Shown in pieces: positions 41,377 through 50,290 of a stretch of DNA of 64,000 nt (position 1 is the stretch's first letter; every line of letters begins with the position of its first letter). The DNA is taken from contig JAHZEL010000022.1 in the NCBI GenBank assembly GCA_019421865.1, positions 62,001 to 126,000 of the forward strand, written 5' to 3'. Under the pieces are notes generated by a model. It made no database searches. It saw nothing but the letters and a program-made list of their open reading frames with translations, and was not told the DNA's origin. The translations under genes were made by a program, and so were the position numbers. The DNA comes from Desulfovibrionaceae bacterium. GTDB lineage: Bacteria > Desulfobacterota > Desulfovibrionia > Desulfovibrionales > Desulfovibrionaceae.

Positions 41377-42020
41377 GGCGATCACTTTGAAGAAATACGC
41401 CGTTCCCGCAGAGGAAACGGAAGAATTTTCATTTCGGAAAGGGCGAAATCTTCTTCAGAAGGGTATCGGTTGTCAAGTCGGTATGAATCGAAAGAACCGA
41501 TAGTTGACACGGCTCTTTGCAGCAAGATTCCCGGCTCCGGCGCCCCGTTTTTTCTGCTGCGTGAGGCTTTCGGCGCTCACATTTTGCTGTGGGCTCCGGC
41601 GTTTTTCCGGTGCTGTCGGCGTCTGCGTCCTGGCCCCGCACCCGGCCCTTCGCTTCACGCTGCCTTTTTCTTTCAGCCCGGCATCCGCACCCGGCCTCAT
41701 CTGCCCCTTGTTCTATCGGCGCTTCTTTCTTTCTGTCCTCCGCGGCCCGCCCCTCCGGCCGCTTCGCCCCAGGTTCCCGGAGCCGGACAGGCGTGGGCCT
41801 CCAGCCGCCGCGCGTCACCCCGGCCGGTTCTTCCCACGCGCCCCTCTTGAGTCTCCTACGCATCCGCCGTTCCGCCCCTCGTGCATCGTTGCGGGCGCGG
41901 GCATCCCTGCGCTTTTCCTCTTCAACCATTCCCTTCCGCTTCCCATGCTTTCGGCGAGGGGCGGGGGATCCGGCGCTTCACCCCCTTGATCCTCCCGTTC
42001 TCCGCGTCGTCCATTTCAGG
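41377..42020. other. Pyrimidine-skewed intergenic region
   Basis: About 640 bases with a C/T-rich plus strand from about 41590 to 42000, upstream of the membrane protein gene. No gene recognised. Confidence 0.5.
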
Positions 42021-42024
42021 CACG

Positions 42025-42050
42025 AAAAAAGCCGGGCGTTTCGGCCCGGC
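42025..42050 (-). terminator. Intrinsic terminator after the DUF368 gene
   Basis: GCCGGGC (42031-42037) with GCCCGGC (42044-42050), and a six-T run on the minus strand (42030-42025). Confidence 0.85.
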
Positions 42051-42102
42051 CTTTTGCTTGGCTGTTGTACGGCGTGTTGTCGCGGGTAAGGAAAACGGCG
42101 CG

Positions 42103-42972
42103 TCAGGCCGCGTTTTTCCGGGCGGCCGCCTGCGCTATGCGCTGCACCGCAAGGGGCAGGGCAATGCCGCACAGGCAGGTGACGGCGGCAAGAAGTACCG
42201 TGCCGTCCAGCGCAGAGGGCAGGGCGGGCATGGTTCCCTCATGCCAGGGCCAGACCGTGCGCAGGGATCCGGCCATGAAGCCGATGAGCACGGCGTTGGT
42301 CTGTGAGGGGAAGCGGCGGAAGCAGGCCGAAAGCACACGGCTGAAGCTCATGAGTCCGCACACGCCGCCCGCCATGAAGGTCAGCAGCACCGGCAGGTTG
42401 AGCTGCACCACGGCGGAGAGAATGAAGGCGTACTGCCCCATGACCACAAGCATGAACGAGCCGGAAATGCCCGGCAGAATCATGGCGCACAGGGCGATGA
42501 AGCCCGCCATGAAAATGCGCGGAAGCTCATGGGTGGCCGTCATGGCTTCGGCTCCGGTGACGAACCAGGCCGCAACCGCGCCTGCGATGAGCAGCAGCAC
42601 GTCGAGGGCTTTCATGCTCTGCCCCTTCATCATGAGCAGAATGGAGGAGATGATGAGCCCGAAGAAGAAGGCCCACAGCGCCTCCGGCCAGGCGTGCAGC
42701 AGATAGAGCGTAAGCCGCGCCAGACTGAAGATGGACGTGCCTATGCCGAGAAGAAGCGGCAGCAGAAAACGCCACGGCACCCCGGCGAGTGCTTCCCGGA
42801 AACGGCCGGTGAAGAATCGGCGGAAGAAGAGGGCGTTGAAGGACTTGATGCCGTTCAGAAGCTGATCGTAAATGCCGGTGATGAAGGCTATGGTGCCGCC
42901 GGACACGCCCGGCACCACGTCGGCCGCGCCCATGGCAAGTCCGCAGAGAATGTAGCGGAGCGTTTCGTTCAT
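42103..42972 (-). CDS. DUF368 membrane protein, PopT-type polyprenyl-phosphate translocase
   Basis: A 289-residue integral membrane protein with about nine predicted helices. The DUF368 signature GLAMGAADVVPGVSGGTIAFITGIYDQLL is at the N-terminus (residues 12-40), and a second related half appears at ALCAMILPGISGSFMLVVMGQY, suggesting an internal repeat. DUF368 proteins have been shown in other bacteria to recycle undecaprenyl phosphate across the membrane. It overlaps the preceding nitroreductase-type gene by four bases (ATGA). Confidence 0.9.
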   Translation of the reverse strand: MNETLRYILCGLAMGAADVVPGVSGGTIAFITGIYDQLLNGIKSFNALFFRRFFTGRFREALAGVPWRFLLPLLLGIGTSIFSLARLTLYLLHAWPEALWAFFFGLIISSILLMMKGQSMKALDVLLLIAGAVAAWFVTGAEAMTATHELPRIFMAGFIALCAMILPGISGSFMLVVMGQYAFILSAVVQLNLPVLLTFMAGGVCGLMSFSRVLSACFRRFPSQTNAVLIGFMAGSLRTVWPWHEGTMPALPSALDGTVLLAAVTCLCGIALPLAVQRIAQAAARKNAA

Positions 42973-43754
42973 GCCTTTTCTCCCTTCACGGTGCGTACGC
43001 GCAGCTCGCGGCGGGAAGGCTCGCGGCGGTACTGTACGGCCGGAAGGCCGATCATGAGTCCGGCCAGGGGGCGCAGACCCTTTTCCACGTTCATGGCTTC
43101 GACCACCTTTTCGCTCATGGCTGCGGCGCGCATGGCGTAGCCGGCCCAGCAGCCGCCGAGTCCGAGCACGGGCAGCATGAGATCAAGCGTGGTCACGGCG
43201 ATGGAGCAGTTCACGATGTCGAGATCGTACTCGCCGCTCGCGCAGGCGAACACCGCGCAGGGCGCGCCGCGGAATATGGGGTCTCCGCCTCTTTCGTGGG
43301 AGGCCACGAGGGGCGCGGTGCGGCTGTCGGCGCGGAACAGGTCGATCACGGCGTCGGACACGCGGCGCAGGGCGTCGCGGCCTTCGATGACGAGCCAGCT
43401 CACGTTTTCCAGATTCTTGCCCGTGGGCGCGTAGCGGGCCGTGTCGAGCGCGCGCAGGATGAGGTCTTCGGGCATGGGGGCGTCCTTGAACAGACGGATG
43501 GAACGGCGGCTGCGGATGAGCGATTCCAGTTCCTGAATGCCGGGCAGCGCGCCGACGGGCTTCTGCGTATCGGGATCAACGCCGTTCAGCGACACGGCGG
43601 CCTGCGGACATACGGCCGTGCAGTGACCGCACTGCATGCAGTATTCTTCGTGGCGGAAAACGACACCGTTGTCGGTGAGATGAAGGCAGCGGGGGGCGCA
43701 CACGCGGGTGCACAGGCCGCAGCGGATGCAGCGGGCGGAGTCTATGCGTATCAT
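42969..43754 (-). CDS. Ferredoxin-nitroreductase fusion flavoprotein
   Basis: A 261-residue fusion. Residues 1-55 form a 2[4Fe-4S] ferredoxin (CIRCGLCTRVC and CMQCGHCTAVCP). Residues about 75-250 form an FMN nitroreductase-like domain (SRRSIRLFKDAPMPED, ARYAPTGKNLENVSWLVI, GLGGCWAGY). Common in anaerobes, probably reducing small organic substrates with ferredoxin electrons; the substrate is unknown. It is coupled to the DUF368 gene by ATGA overlap. Confidence 0.9.
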   Translation of the reverse strand: MIRIDSARCIRCGLCTRVCAPRCLHLTDNGVVFRHEEYCMQCGHCTAVCPQAAVSLNGVDPDTQKPVGALPGIQELESLIRSRRSIRLFKDAPMPEDLILRALDTARYAPTGKNLENVSWLVIEGRDALRRVSDAVIDLFRADSRTAPLVASHERGGDPIFRGAPCAVFACASGEYDLDIVNCSIAVTTLDLMLPVLGLGGCWAGYAMRAAAMSEKVVEAMNVEKGLRPLAGLMIGLPAVQYRREPSRRELRVRTVKGEKA

Positions 43755-44016
43755 GGTATTTCCTGAAAAGTGGTGTTATAGGAACAAGGTACGCGCAAGC
43801 ATAGAGGAAAATCCGGAAAAGGAAAAGAGCGCCGCTCCGGCAGACCGAAGCGTGGGAGAAAAAACGTGATGCCCGGGCCTGCGGAGACGCTTTCCGCAGG
43901 TCGGCCCTGCCTGAGGCGAGCTTCGGCCGCCCGGTGGAGCAGCGGCGCCCTGCCTGTTCCGGATGCCGTTCTGCGGCCTTTTGAAGAATGTGTCCCGGCG
44001 GCGCGGAAGGAAGAAT

Positions 44017-45456
44017 ATGGAATCGCTGACGCTCCTTTTCGTGGCGCTGGGCGCCGCTCTGGGCTTTGTATGGGCCGTGACCTGCAGCGTGCACGCGCTG
44101 CTCTACAAGAAGGACTCGCAATCGGCGCTGGCCTGGGTGGCGTGCATCATGCTGCTGCCTTTTCTGGGAAGCCTTGCCTATTCGCTGTTCGGCATCAGCC
44201 GGGCCGACAGTCTGGCGGGCCGCCTGCTTGCCGAAGCGGCCAGACGGCAGGCCTCTTCGGACAGAGTGCTGGACCGTCGCCTGAAGGCCGAGGAGAGCGT
44301 CGGTGCGCCCGAACTTCGGGAAGGGGCCCGCGTGGGTCTTACCATCACGGGCCGCCCCATGATGCGGGGCAACAGCATCGAACTTCTGAAAAACGGCGAG
44401 GAAGCCTATCCCGCCATGCTTGAGGCCATACGCGGGGCAAAGCGCATGGTCTGCCTTTCCACCTATATTTTCCGCGGCGACGAGACGGGGCGCGCCTTTG
44501 CCGATGCTCTCGGCGAGGCGGCCGCGCGCGGCGTGGACGTGCGCCTCATCGTGGACGGGCTCGGCGGCATGATCTATTCCCTGCGCAAGCCCTGGCGCAG
44601 ACTGGGCGAGAAGGGCGTGAAGGTGCGTTCCTTTCTGCCGCCGCGGCTCTGGCCGCCCATGTTCGCCGTCAACCTGCGCACGCACAGAAAGGTGCTTGCC
44701 TGCGACGGCGAAGTGGCCTTCACCGGCGGCATGAACATCGGCGATCATCATCTGGTCACGCTTCAGCGGCGCGGCCGCGTGCAGGACATTCATTTCCGCT
44801 GCACGGGACCTGTGGCCGCGCGTCTTCAGGAGGCCTTTCTCATGGACTGGGCCTTCGTGACCAAGCTGCCCACGCCTCCCTCGGTGCAGGAACCCGAAGA
44901 AACGGGCCGTACGCGCTGCCGTCTGGTCTTCGACGGACTGGGGCGCGACAGGGAAGGCATTTCCGAGCTGCTCTGCGGCGTGATTTCCGCGGCCAGACAC
45001 CGGGTGGTCATCTTCACGCCGTACTTCATTCCTCCGCGCGAGCTTTCGGGAGCGCTGTCCTCCGCCGTGCGGCGCGGCGTGAAGGTGGATGTCATCCTGC
45101 CGGAAAAGAACAATCTTTTTTATGTGCACCATGCCTCGCGCCGCTATCAGGAGCGGCTGGCCTATGCCGGGGTGCGCATCTGGTATCAGCCGCCGCCCTT
45201 TGCGCATACCAAGCTGCTCCTTGTGGACGACTGGTATGCTCTGTTCGGGTCGGCCAATCTTGATCCGCGCAGCCTGTTCCTGAACTTCGAGCTGAATGTG
45301 GAGGCGGATGATCCCGCCTTCCAGAAACAGCTTTCCGACTACGCGGACGAGGTGCTTTCCCGTTCCCGCCGGATGTTTCCGTCGGACTACGCGGCCCTTT
45401 CCCTGCCGTCACGGCTTTTTGACGCGCTCTGCTGGCTGCTGAGCCCGTACATTTAG
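44017..45456 (+). CDS. cls: Cardiolipin synthase (PLD family)
   Basis: A 479-residue membrane enzyme. Two N-terminal helices (TLLFVALGAALGFVWAVT, ALAWVACIMLLPFLGSLAY) precede two phospholipase D domains, with HKD motifs HRKVLACDGEVAFTGGMN and HTKLLLVDDWYALFGSANLD. It joins phosphatidylglycerols or related lipids into cardiolipin. I chose the ATG at 44017 (MESLTLLF), which has AAGGAAG upstream; a longer frame starts at 43963 without support. No terminator is obvious after it. Confidence 0.93.
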   Translation: MESLTLLFVALGAALGFVWAVTCSVHALLYKKDSQSALAWVACIMLLPFLGSLAYSLFGISRADSLAGRLLAEAARRQASSDRVLDRRLKAEESVGAPELREGARVGLTITGRPMMRGNSIELLKNGEEAYPAMLEAIRGAKRMVCLSTYIFRGDETGRAFADALGEAAARGVDVRLIVDGLGGMIYSLRKPWRRLGEKGVKVRSFLPPRLWPPMFAVNLRTHRKVLACDGEVAFTGGMNIGDHHLVTLQRRGRVQDIHFRCTGPVAARLQEAFLMDWAFVTKLPTPPSVQEPEETGRTRCRLVFDGLGRDREGISELLCGVISAARHRVVIFTPYFIPPRELSGALSSAVRRGVKVDVILPEKNNLFYVHHASRRYQERLAYAGVRIWYQPPPFAHTKLLLVDDWYALFGSANLDPRSLFLNFELNVEADDPAFQKQLSDYADEVLSRSRRMFPSDYAALSLPSRLFDALCWLLSPYI

Positions 45457-45971
45457 GTCGGAGCGGGGGCGAGTGGAAGATGCGGATCGGCAGCGCGGAA
45501 GGCGCGGAGTCGAAAGAAACGGCGGGAGCCTGGGGGCGTCTGGTCTGCCCTGCGAGCGACGCGGAGCGCTGAAACGGCGCCGGGCCGGGGGAACGGCGCA
45601 GGGATCAGAAACAACGCCGGGCCGGAGGTTCTGGCCTAAGCACCGGCCGGAGGAACGCCGGGACCGTATCTTTCGGGAACGACCGGGGGAGCGCGGAGGG
45701 CAACGAGCCGCTGCGGATGAGGGGAGCGCCGGGTGCGGAACTTCTGCAGACGCAGGGGACGGATCGGCGGAGGGAACTTTCCGCCATGCGCGAACGTGCC
45801 GCCGTTCTCCACCGTTGTTTTCTGTTCGGGATTCTTCAGTATTTCCGAGAAGATGCGTGACAAGAAAGACAACGAAAGAAAACGCAAGACTTCTTCCGTT
45901 GACTTCGGGGCAGGATGCCGTATCTGTACGGTACGAAGTCCCGACAAACGACATTACGCAAGGAGCTGACC
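45457..45971. other. G-rich intergenic region
   Basis: About 515 bases between cls and the DUF533 gene, both on the plus strand. The plus strand is G/A-rich to about 45780, then more balanced. No gene recognised. Confidence 0.5.
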
Positions 45972-46679
45972 ATGTCCCTTTTTGATATTCTCAACTCTCC
46001 CGACCTTCGTTCCGCCATCGACTCTTTTGCCGGAAAGGCGAAAAGCACCGCTTCGGATATCGCCTCTTCCGCGCCCGGCGGCATGGGCGGTCTTCTCGGC
46101 GCCGGGGCGCTGGGCGCGCTCATCGGCAGCTTTGCCTCGAAGAGCGTGCTCAAGGATGCCGCGCTGGTGGGCGCGGGCGCCGTGGCCTGGAACTTCTATC
46201 AGAAATGGAGCAACAGCCGCGCGGAGCAGCAGGCTCCCGCCGCGTCTTCGCCGTCCTTCCCTGCGCCTTCCGCGCCGCAGACCGTGCAGCCCGCGCCGAC
46301 GGCGCCGCAGCTCGATGAAACGGCCGTGCTGCTTCTGCGCGCCATGGTCTACACCGCCCGCGCCGACGGCCATATCGACGCCGTCGAGCAGGGACGCATT
46401 TCCCGTCTCGTGGAACAGATGTTCCCCGGCCGCGACGTTACATCTCTGACGGCCGGTCTCATGAATGAGCCCATCAATCCCGCGCTTCTTGCCGCGGGCG
46501 TGCGTTCGCCCGAGCAGGGCGAGGATCTGTACCGCCTCTCCTGCCTCATCGTGGACGTGGACCACTTCATGGAACGCAGCTATCTCGACGCGCTTGCCGC
46601 CGCTCTTTCCATTGCTCCGGAACGCAAGGCCGTGCTGGAAGAGGAGGCCGTCCGCGCCGGACAGCAGCTTCTGAACTGA
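45972..46679 (+). CDS. DUF533 / TerB-like protein (YebE family)
   Basis: A 235-residue protein. An N-terminal part (about 1-75) has a glycine-rich hydrophobic segment (GGMGGLLGAGALGALIG) that may associate with the membrane. A Pro/Ala-rich linker (about 80-115) follows, then a TerB-like helical domain (LLLRAMVYTARADGHIDAVEQGRI) with acidic residues typical of TerB metal sites. Function unknown. The ATG at 45972 has AAGGAG upstream. A strong terminator follows. Confidence 0.85.
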   Translation: MSLFDILNSPDLRSAIDSFAGKAKSTASDIASSAPGGMGGLLGAGALGALIGSFASKSVLKDAALVGAGAVAWNFYQKWSNSRAEQQAPAASSPSFPAPSAPQTVQPAPTAPQLDETAVLLLRAMVYTARADGHIDAVEQGRISRLVEQMFPGRDVTSLTAGLMNEPINPALLAAGVRSPEQGEDLYRLSCLIVDVDHFMERSYLDALAAALSIAPERKAVLEEEAVRAGQQLLN

Positions 46680-46787
46680 TGACGCGTCGCCTCGGAAAGA
46701 GGCGGCGGAATCTTGCGGACGCGCTTTTGCTTTTTGGAATTTGTTGCCCCGCCTGCCGTGCCTTTCGGCGCGAATCGGCCATGTTTT

Positions 46788-46815
46788 CCCCCGGCTTCAG
46801 CCGGGGGATTTTTTT
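46788..46815 (+). terminator. Intrinsic terminator after the DUF533 gene
   Basis: CCCCCGGC-ttca-GCCGGGGG (46788-46807) followed by A and seven T residues. Confidence 0.88.
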
Positions 46816-46844
46816 ATCACGCTCCGGGGCGCTGTTTTTGGGGG

Positions 46845-47384
46845 CTACGCCTGCAGGCTGTCGTTCAGGGCGGCCATGAGAGCGCGGACGTTTTCGCGCA
46901 GTTTCCGGCCTTCGTCGGTGTCGGCCACGTCGCCGTCAGAAGTGAAGGCGGCGGAAAAGGCGTTGGAGAAGACTTCAGGCTTGTTCAGCGCGCGGATGTC
47001 GAGGTAAACGCAGGTCTGCCGCAGGTGATACTGCGCGCGGGACGTGCCCATGCCGCCGCCTGCGCCCATGATGGCCGCGTGCTTTCCCGCCAGCACGGTT
47101 CCCGGCGCGCGGGAGGCCCAGTCCAGAGCGTTTTTCAGCGCCGGAGCCATGGAATAGTTGTATTCCGGCACGGCCAGCACAAGGGCGTCGGCCTGCTTCA
47201 CCTTTTCGATGAACGCAAGGACGCAGGAAGGCGTTTCCATCCCTTCGACATAGAAGGGAAACGCCGACAGATCGGCGATGTCCAGACGACAGTCCGCAGG
47301 CAGAACGCCCGCGGCGCAGCGCAGAAGCCCCATGTTGCGGGAGGCGGGGCGCAGACTTCCACAGATGCCGAGAAAGGTTTTCAT
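46845..47384 (-). CDS. NAD(P)H-dependent FMN reductase family protein
   Basis: A 179-residue flavodoxin-like enzyme. The FMN phosphate loop GSLRPASRN is near residue 9, and PEYNYSMAPALKNALDWASR (about 78-97) is the family hallmark. It reduces free flavin, quinones, azo dyes or metals depending on the member; the substrate cannot be told. The start at 47384 has AAGGAG upstream; the frame continues to 47429 without support. Confidence 0.9.
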   Translation of the reverse strand: MKTFLGICGSLRPASRNMGLLRCAAGVLPADCRLDIADLSAFPFYVEGMETPSCVLAFIEKVKQADALVLAVPEYNYSMAPALKNALDWASRAPGTVLAGKHAAIMGAGGGMGTSRAQYHLRQTCVYLDIRALNKPEVFSNAFSAAFTSDGDVADTDEGRKLRENVRALMAALNDSLQA

Positions 47385-47715
47385 ACAAGACTCCTTGCTT
47401 GAACGGTCGTAAGGCGTCGGAAGCGGCAAACGCCGGTCCGGCGCTCTGTTATGGTGACCCGAATGAAGGCCGCCTGCCGCGTATCCGGCGGCGACTCTAC
47501 CGATATTTCTTACGGGAAATGCCGCGGCCGGTCAAAGATTGTTTGAGTATTATCACGTCGTTCAAGGGGGGGCGGGAAGAGTTCGCGGAAGGCAGCGCCT
47601 CTTGAAGCGTACTCCCTCGGGATCCCCCGCTCTCCGGGGTTTTCCCCGGCCTTCCCACATTCCGCCCAGCCCTTCGCCCCACGCCCCCACGCCCTGCCAG
47701 CCCCCCGCAGGGGAC
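47385..47715. other. Intergenic region before ychF terminator
   Basis: No gene. The plus strand becomes C-rich over 47630-47710. A segment at about 47590-47635 (GCAGCGCCTCTTG, CTCCCTCGGGA) weakly recalls the dispersed repeat seen at 14932 and 35517. Confidence 0.4.
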
Positions 47716-47752
47716 AAAAAAGTCCGCGTACGCCGAAAAAGCGCACGCGGAC
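47716..47752 (-). terminator. Intrinsic terminator after ychF
   Basis: GTCCGCGT (47722-47729) with ACGCGGAC (47745-47752), and a six-T run on the minus strand (47721-47716). Confidence 0.85.
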
Positions 47753-47817
47753 CGAAAAAGCAATGCTTCTGAAGGGGTATGTGTCGATCAGAAAGCCTGC
47801 GCGTTGAAGAGGAAGTC

Positions 47818-48921
47818 TTACACGTTGAACAGGAAGTTCATCATGTCGCCGTCCTTGACCACATAGTCCTTGCCTTCCACGCGCAGCACGCCGGCGGCGC
47901 GGCAGGCGGCTTCGGACTTGTACTTCATGTAGTCTTCGTAGCTGATGACTTCGGCGCGGATGAAGCCCTTTTCAAAGTCGGTATGGATGGCGCCCGCGGT
48001 CTGCGGCGCCTTCCAGCCCTGACGGAAGGTCCAGGCTCGCACTTCCTTGGGACCGGCCGTGAGGAAGCTCGCGAGGCCGAGGGTGTGGTAGCCCGTGCGG
48101 ATGATGTTCTCAAGGCCGCTTTCCGTGATGCCGTAGGATTCCAGCATTTCGGCCTGTTCGGCGTCGGAAAGGCCCTGCAGTTCTTCTTCGAGGCGGGCGC
48201 AGATCTTGACCATGTCGCAGCCGCGGGAGGCGGCAAGGTCGCGCAGCGCCTTCACATGATCGTTGTCTTCGCTGATGCCGTCCTCATCCACGTTGGCGCA
48301 GTAGATGAACTTCTTGGCCGTGAGCAGGGAAAGCTCGCGCCAGACCTGATGGAAAGGCTCGTTGAGTTCCGGCACCTCGAAGGTGGAGGCGGGCTTGCCT
48401 TCGCCAAGATGGGCCACGAGCGCTTCGAGCACGGGCTGGGCCTTCTGCATTTCCTTGTCGAACTTGGCCTTCTTCTTCAGGCTGTCGAGGCGCTTTTCCG
48501 CGCTTTCGAGGTCGGCGAGCAGCAGTTCGGTTTCAATGGTGTCCACGTCGCGCAGCGGATCCACGCTGCCGTCCACATGGGCGATGTTTTCATCGTCGAA
48601 GCAGCGCACCACTTCCACGATGGCCGCGCATTCGCGGATGTTGGCCAGGAACTGGTTGCCGAGACCTTCGCCCTTGCTCGCGCCGCGCACAAGACCGGCG
48701 ATGTCCACGAAGTCCACGGTGGCATAAATGGTCTTGGCGGGCTTCACAAGCTCGGTCAGCGCATCCACGCGCTTGTCCGGCACGGCCACGGTGGCCTTGT
48801 TGGGTTCGATGGTGCAGAAGGGATAGTTCGCGGCTTCGGCGTTCTGGGCCTTGGTGAGCGCGTTGAACAGGGTGGACTTGCCCACGTTGGGCAGACCGAC
48901 GATTCCTAAACTCAGTGACAT
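47818..48921 (-). CDS. ychF: Ribosome-associated ATPase/GTPase YchF (Obg family)
   Basis: A 367-residue TRAFAC P-loop protein. It has GLPNVGKSTLFNALT, the DFVDIAGLVRGASKGEGLGN switch region, a coiled coil (about 130-165), and a C-terminal TGS domain (AGAIHTDFEKGFIRAEVI). The nucleotide-specificity motif reads NVDE, in line with ATP preference in this family. It binds ribosomes and modulates translation and stress responses. It follows ubiE by 27 bases. Confidence 0.95.
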   Translation of the reverse strand: MSLSLGIVGLPNVGKSTLFNALTKAQNAEAANYPFCTIEPNKATVAVPDKRVDALTELVKPAKTIYATVDFVDIAGLVRGASKGEGLGNQFLANIRECAAIVEVVRCFDDENIAHVDGSVDPLRDVDTIETELLLADLESAEKRLDSLKKKAKFDKEMQKAQPVLEALVAHLGEGKPASTFEVPELNEPFHQVWRELSLLTAKKFIYCANVDEDGISEDNDHVKALRDLAASRGCDMVKICARLEEELQGLSDAEQAEMLESYGITESGLENIIRTGYHTLGLASFLTAGPKEVRAWTFRQGWKAPQTAGAIHTDFEKGFIRAEVISYEDYMKYKSEAACRAAGVLRVEGKDYVVKDGDMMNFLFNV

Positions 48922-48948
48922 GGGAAGACTCCGGAAAAAGGACGCGCG

Positions 48949-49917
48949 CTAGCCGCGCACGGCGATGTGCAGGTTGGCCACGCCCAGCGTGAAGGGAATG
49001 TGCTGAACAAAGGCGAAGCCCGCTTCGCGAAGCTCTTCGCTGAACGCCGCGGGTTTCGGGAAATTCTCAATGGTGTCGGCAAAGTAGTCGTAGGCCGAGG
49101 TGGAACGGCTCACAAGCCCCGCGAGCTTCGGCATGATGCGGCGCAGGTACCAGTGATAGGCCGGGCCGAACAGCGGCGTGGACACGGGCGCGAATTCCAG
49201 AATGCAGGCGCGGCCGCCGGGCACGAGCAGGCGGTGCATTTCGCGCAGGGCCTCCATGCGGGGACGCACGTTGCGGATGCCGAAGGCGATGGTCACGGCG
49301 TCGGCGCAGCCGTCGGGCAGGGGCATGTGACGGGCGTCGGCCACCATGGTGGTGATGCGGGTGCGCTCGCCTGCGCGGATCTTGTGCTCCTCGCCGTAGC
49401 GCAGCATGGGCTCGCAGATGTCCGTGGCGTAGACGTGCAGTTCGGGATAGCGGCGGATGAGCGCAAGCGCGACGTCCAGCGTGCCCGAGGCCATGTCGAT
49501 GACCGTGCCCGTGGGGCCGGGCACCACGGACTTCACCAGATTGTGACGCCACCAGCAGTCCATGAAGAGGCTGAACACGCGGTTCTGCAGATCGTACCAC
49601 GGCGTCATGCGGCCGAACATTTCGGACACGTTGCGGGTATGCGCGTCGGCGGAGGCGCTGTCGGACGCGCCGGTTTCGCCCGCAGAGGCCTTTTCCGCGC
49701 CGGTTTCGCGCGGCATGGAGGCTTCGGAAGCGCTGGAAGCGCCGTCTTCGCGAGGCTCCGCTTCCGCCGCGTCCGCCGTAACCGTCGCGCCCGTCGCCGT
49801 TGCGGCTTCGGCGGCCTGCGCGGCTTCGGCCGTGCCGGAAACTTCGACGCGTTCCGCGGAAGCGGCCTGTGCTTCGGCGGCCTGCGCGTTTTTCTGTTCG
49901 GAGATATCGCTCATCAT
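48949..49917 (-). CDS. ubiE: Demethylmenaquinone methyltransferase (UbiE/MenG) with long N-terminal extension
   Basis: A 322-residue class I SAM methyltransferase acting in the last step of menaquinone synthesis. The catalytic part begins about residue 90 (VSEMFGRMTPWYDLQNRVFS), with VIDMASGTLDVALALI, ATDICEPMLRYGEEH and the family motif TIAFGIRNVR. Residues 1-90 are an unusual Ala/Glu/Ser-rich acidic extension absent from typical 230-250 residue homologues. No internal start has a better ribosome site, and the first ATG overlaps the stop of the 58-residue gene (ATGATGA), so the extension is probably translated. Confidence 0.9.
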   Translation of the reverse strand: MMSDISEQKNAQAAEAQAASAERVEVSGTAEAAQAAEAATATGATVTADAAEAEPREDGASSASEASMPRETGAEKASAGETGASDSASADAHTRNVSEMFGRMTPWYDLQNRVFSLFMDCWWRHNLVKSVVPGPTGTVIDMASGTLDVALALIRRYPELHVYATDICEPMLRYGEEHKIRAGERTRITTMVADARHMPLPDGCADAVTIAFGIRNVRPRMEALREMHRLLVPGGRACILEFAPVSTPLFGPAYHWYLRRIMPKLAGLVSRSTSAYDYFADTIENFPKPAAFSEELREAGFAFVQHIPFTLGVANLHIAVRG

Positions 49918-50090
49918 TCGTCTCCTTCGCCTTCGAGCACGTCTCGGCCCTTCAGGGCGGTTTCCATGACCACGCGGTAGATGGAGGGGAAGATTTCCTC
50001 GAAATTGCTGGGCGAGAGGCGCTGCGATTCGATGAACTTCACCGCGATCTCCTTGCTCACCTGCATGATTTCACGTTCCAGTTTTTCCAT
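49914..50090 (-). CDS. Small conserved-looking protein coupled to ubiE
   Basis: A 58-residue acidic, helical protein (MEKLEREIMQVSKEIAVKF, SPSNFEEIFPSIYRVV, ending EGEGDE). A CAGGAG site precedes ATG 50090. Its stop overlaps the ubiE start, so translation is coupled. No family recognised with confidence. It may be a regulator or partner of the downstream enzymes. Confidence 0.75.
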   Translation of the reverse strand: MEKLEREIMQVSKEIAVKFIESQRLSPSNFEEIFPSIYRVVMETALKGRDVLEGEGDE

Positions 50091-50124
50091 TATGGGCTCC
50101 TGCGGCGTACCGCAAGTTGAGTTC

Positions 50125-50181
50125 AAAAAAACCCGCCTGTGGGGAATGGCCCCGGCCACCGCGGCTGGGAACCGGGCGGGT
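50125..50181 (-). terminator. Intrinsic terminator after PBP1A
   Basis: ACCCGCC (50131-50137) with GGCGGGT (50175-50181) and a six-T run on the minus strand (50130-50125). The loop is long and GC-rich. Confidence 0.65.
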
Positions 50182-50290
50182 CAAAAAGACGGGAAGGGGG
50201 ACCCCCCAGCCTTTTTATGTTGATGCGTCTTTTCCGGGCGTTTCCGGAAGATGCGGGGCTGCCGCGCGTGTTCACGGCCGCCCCGTATCA

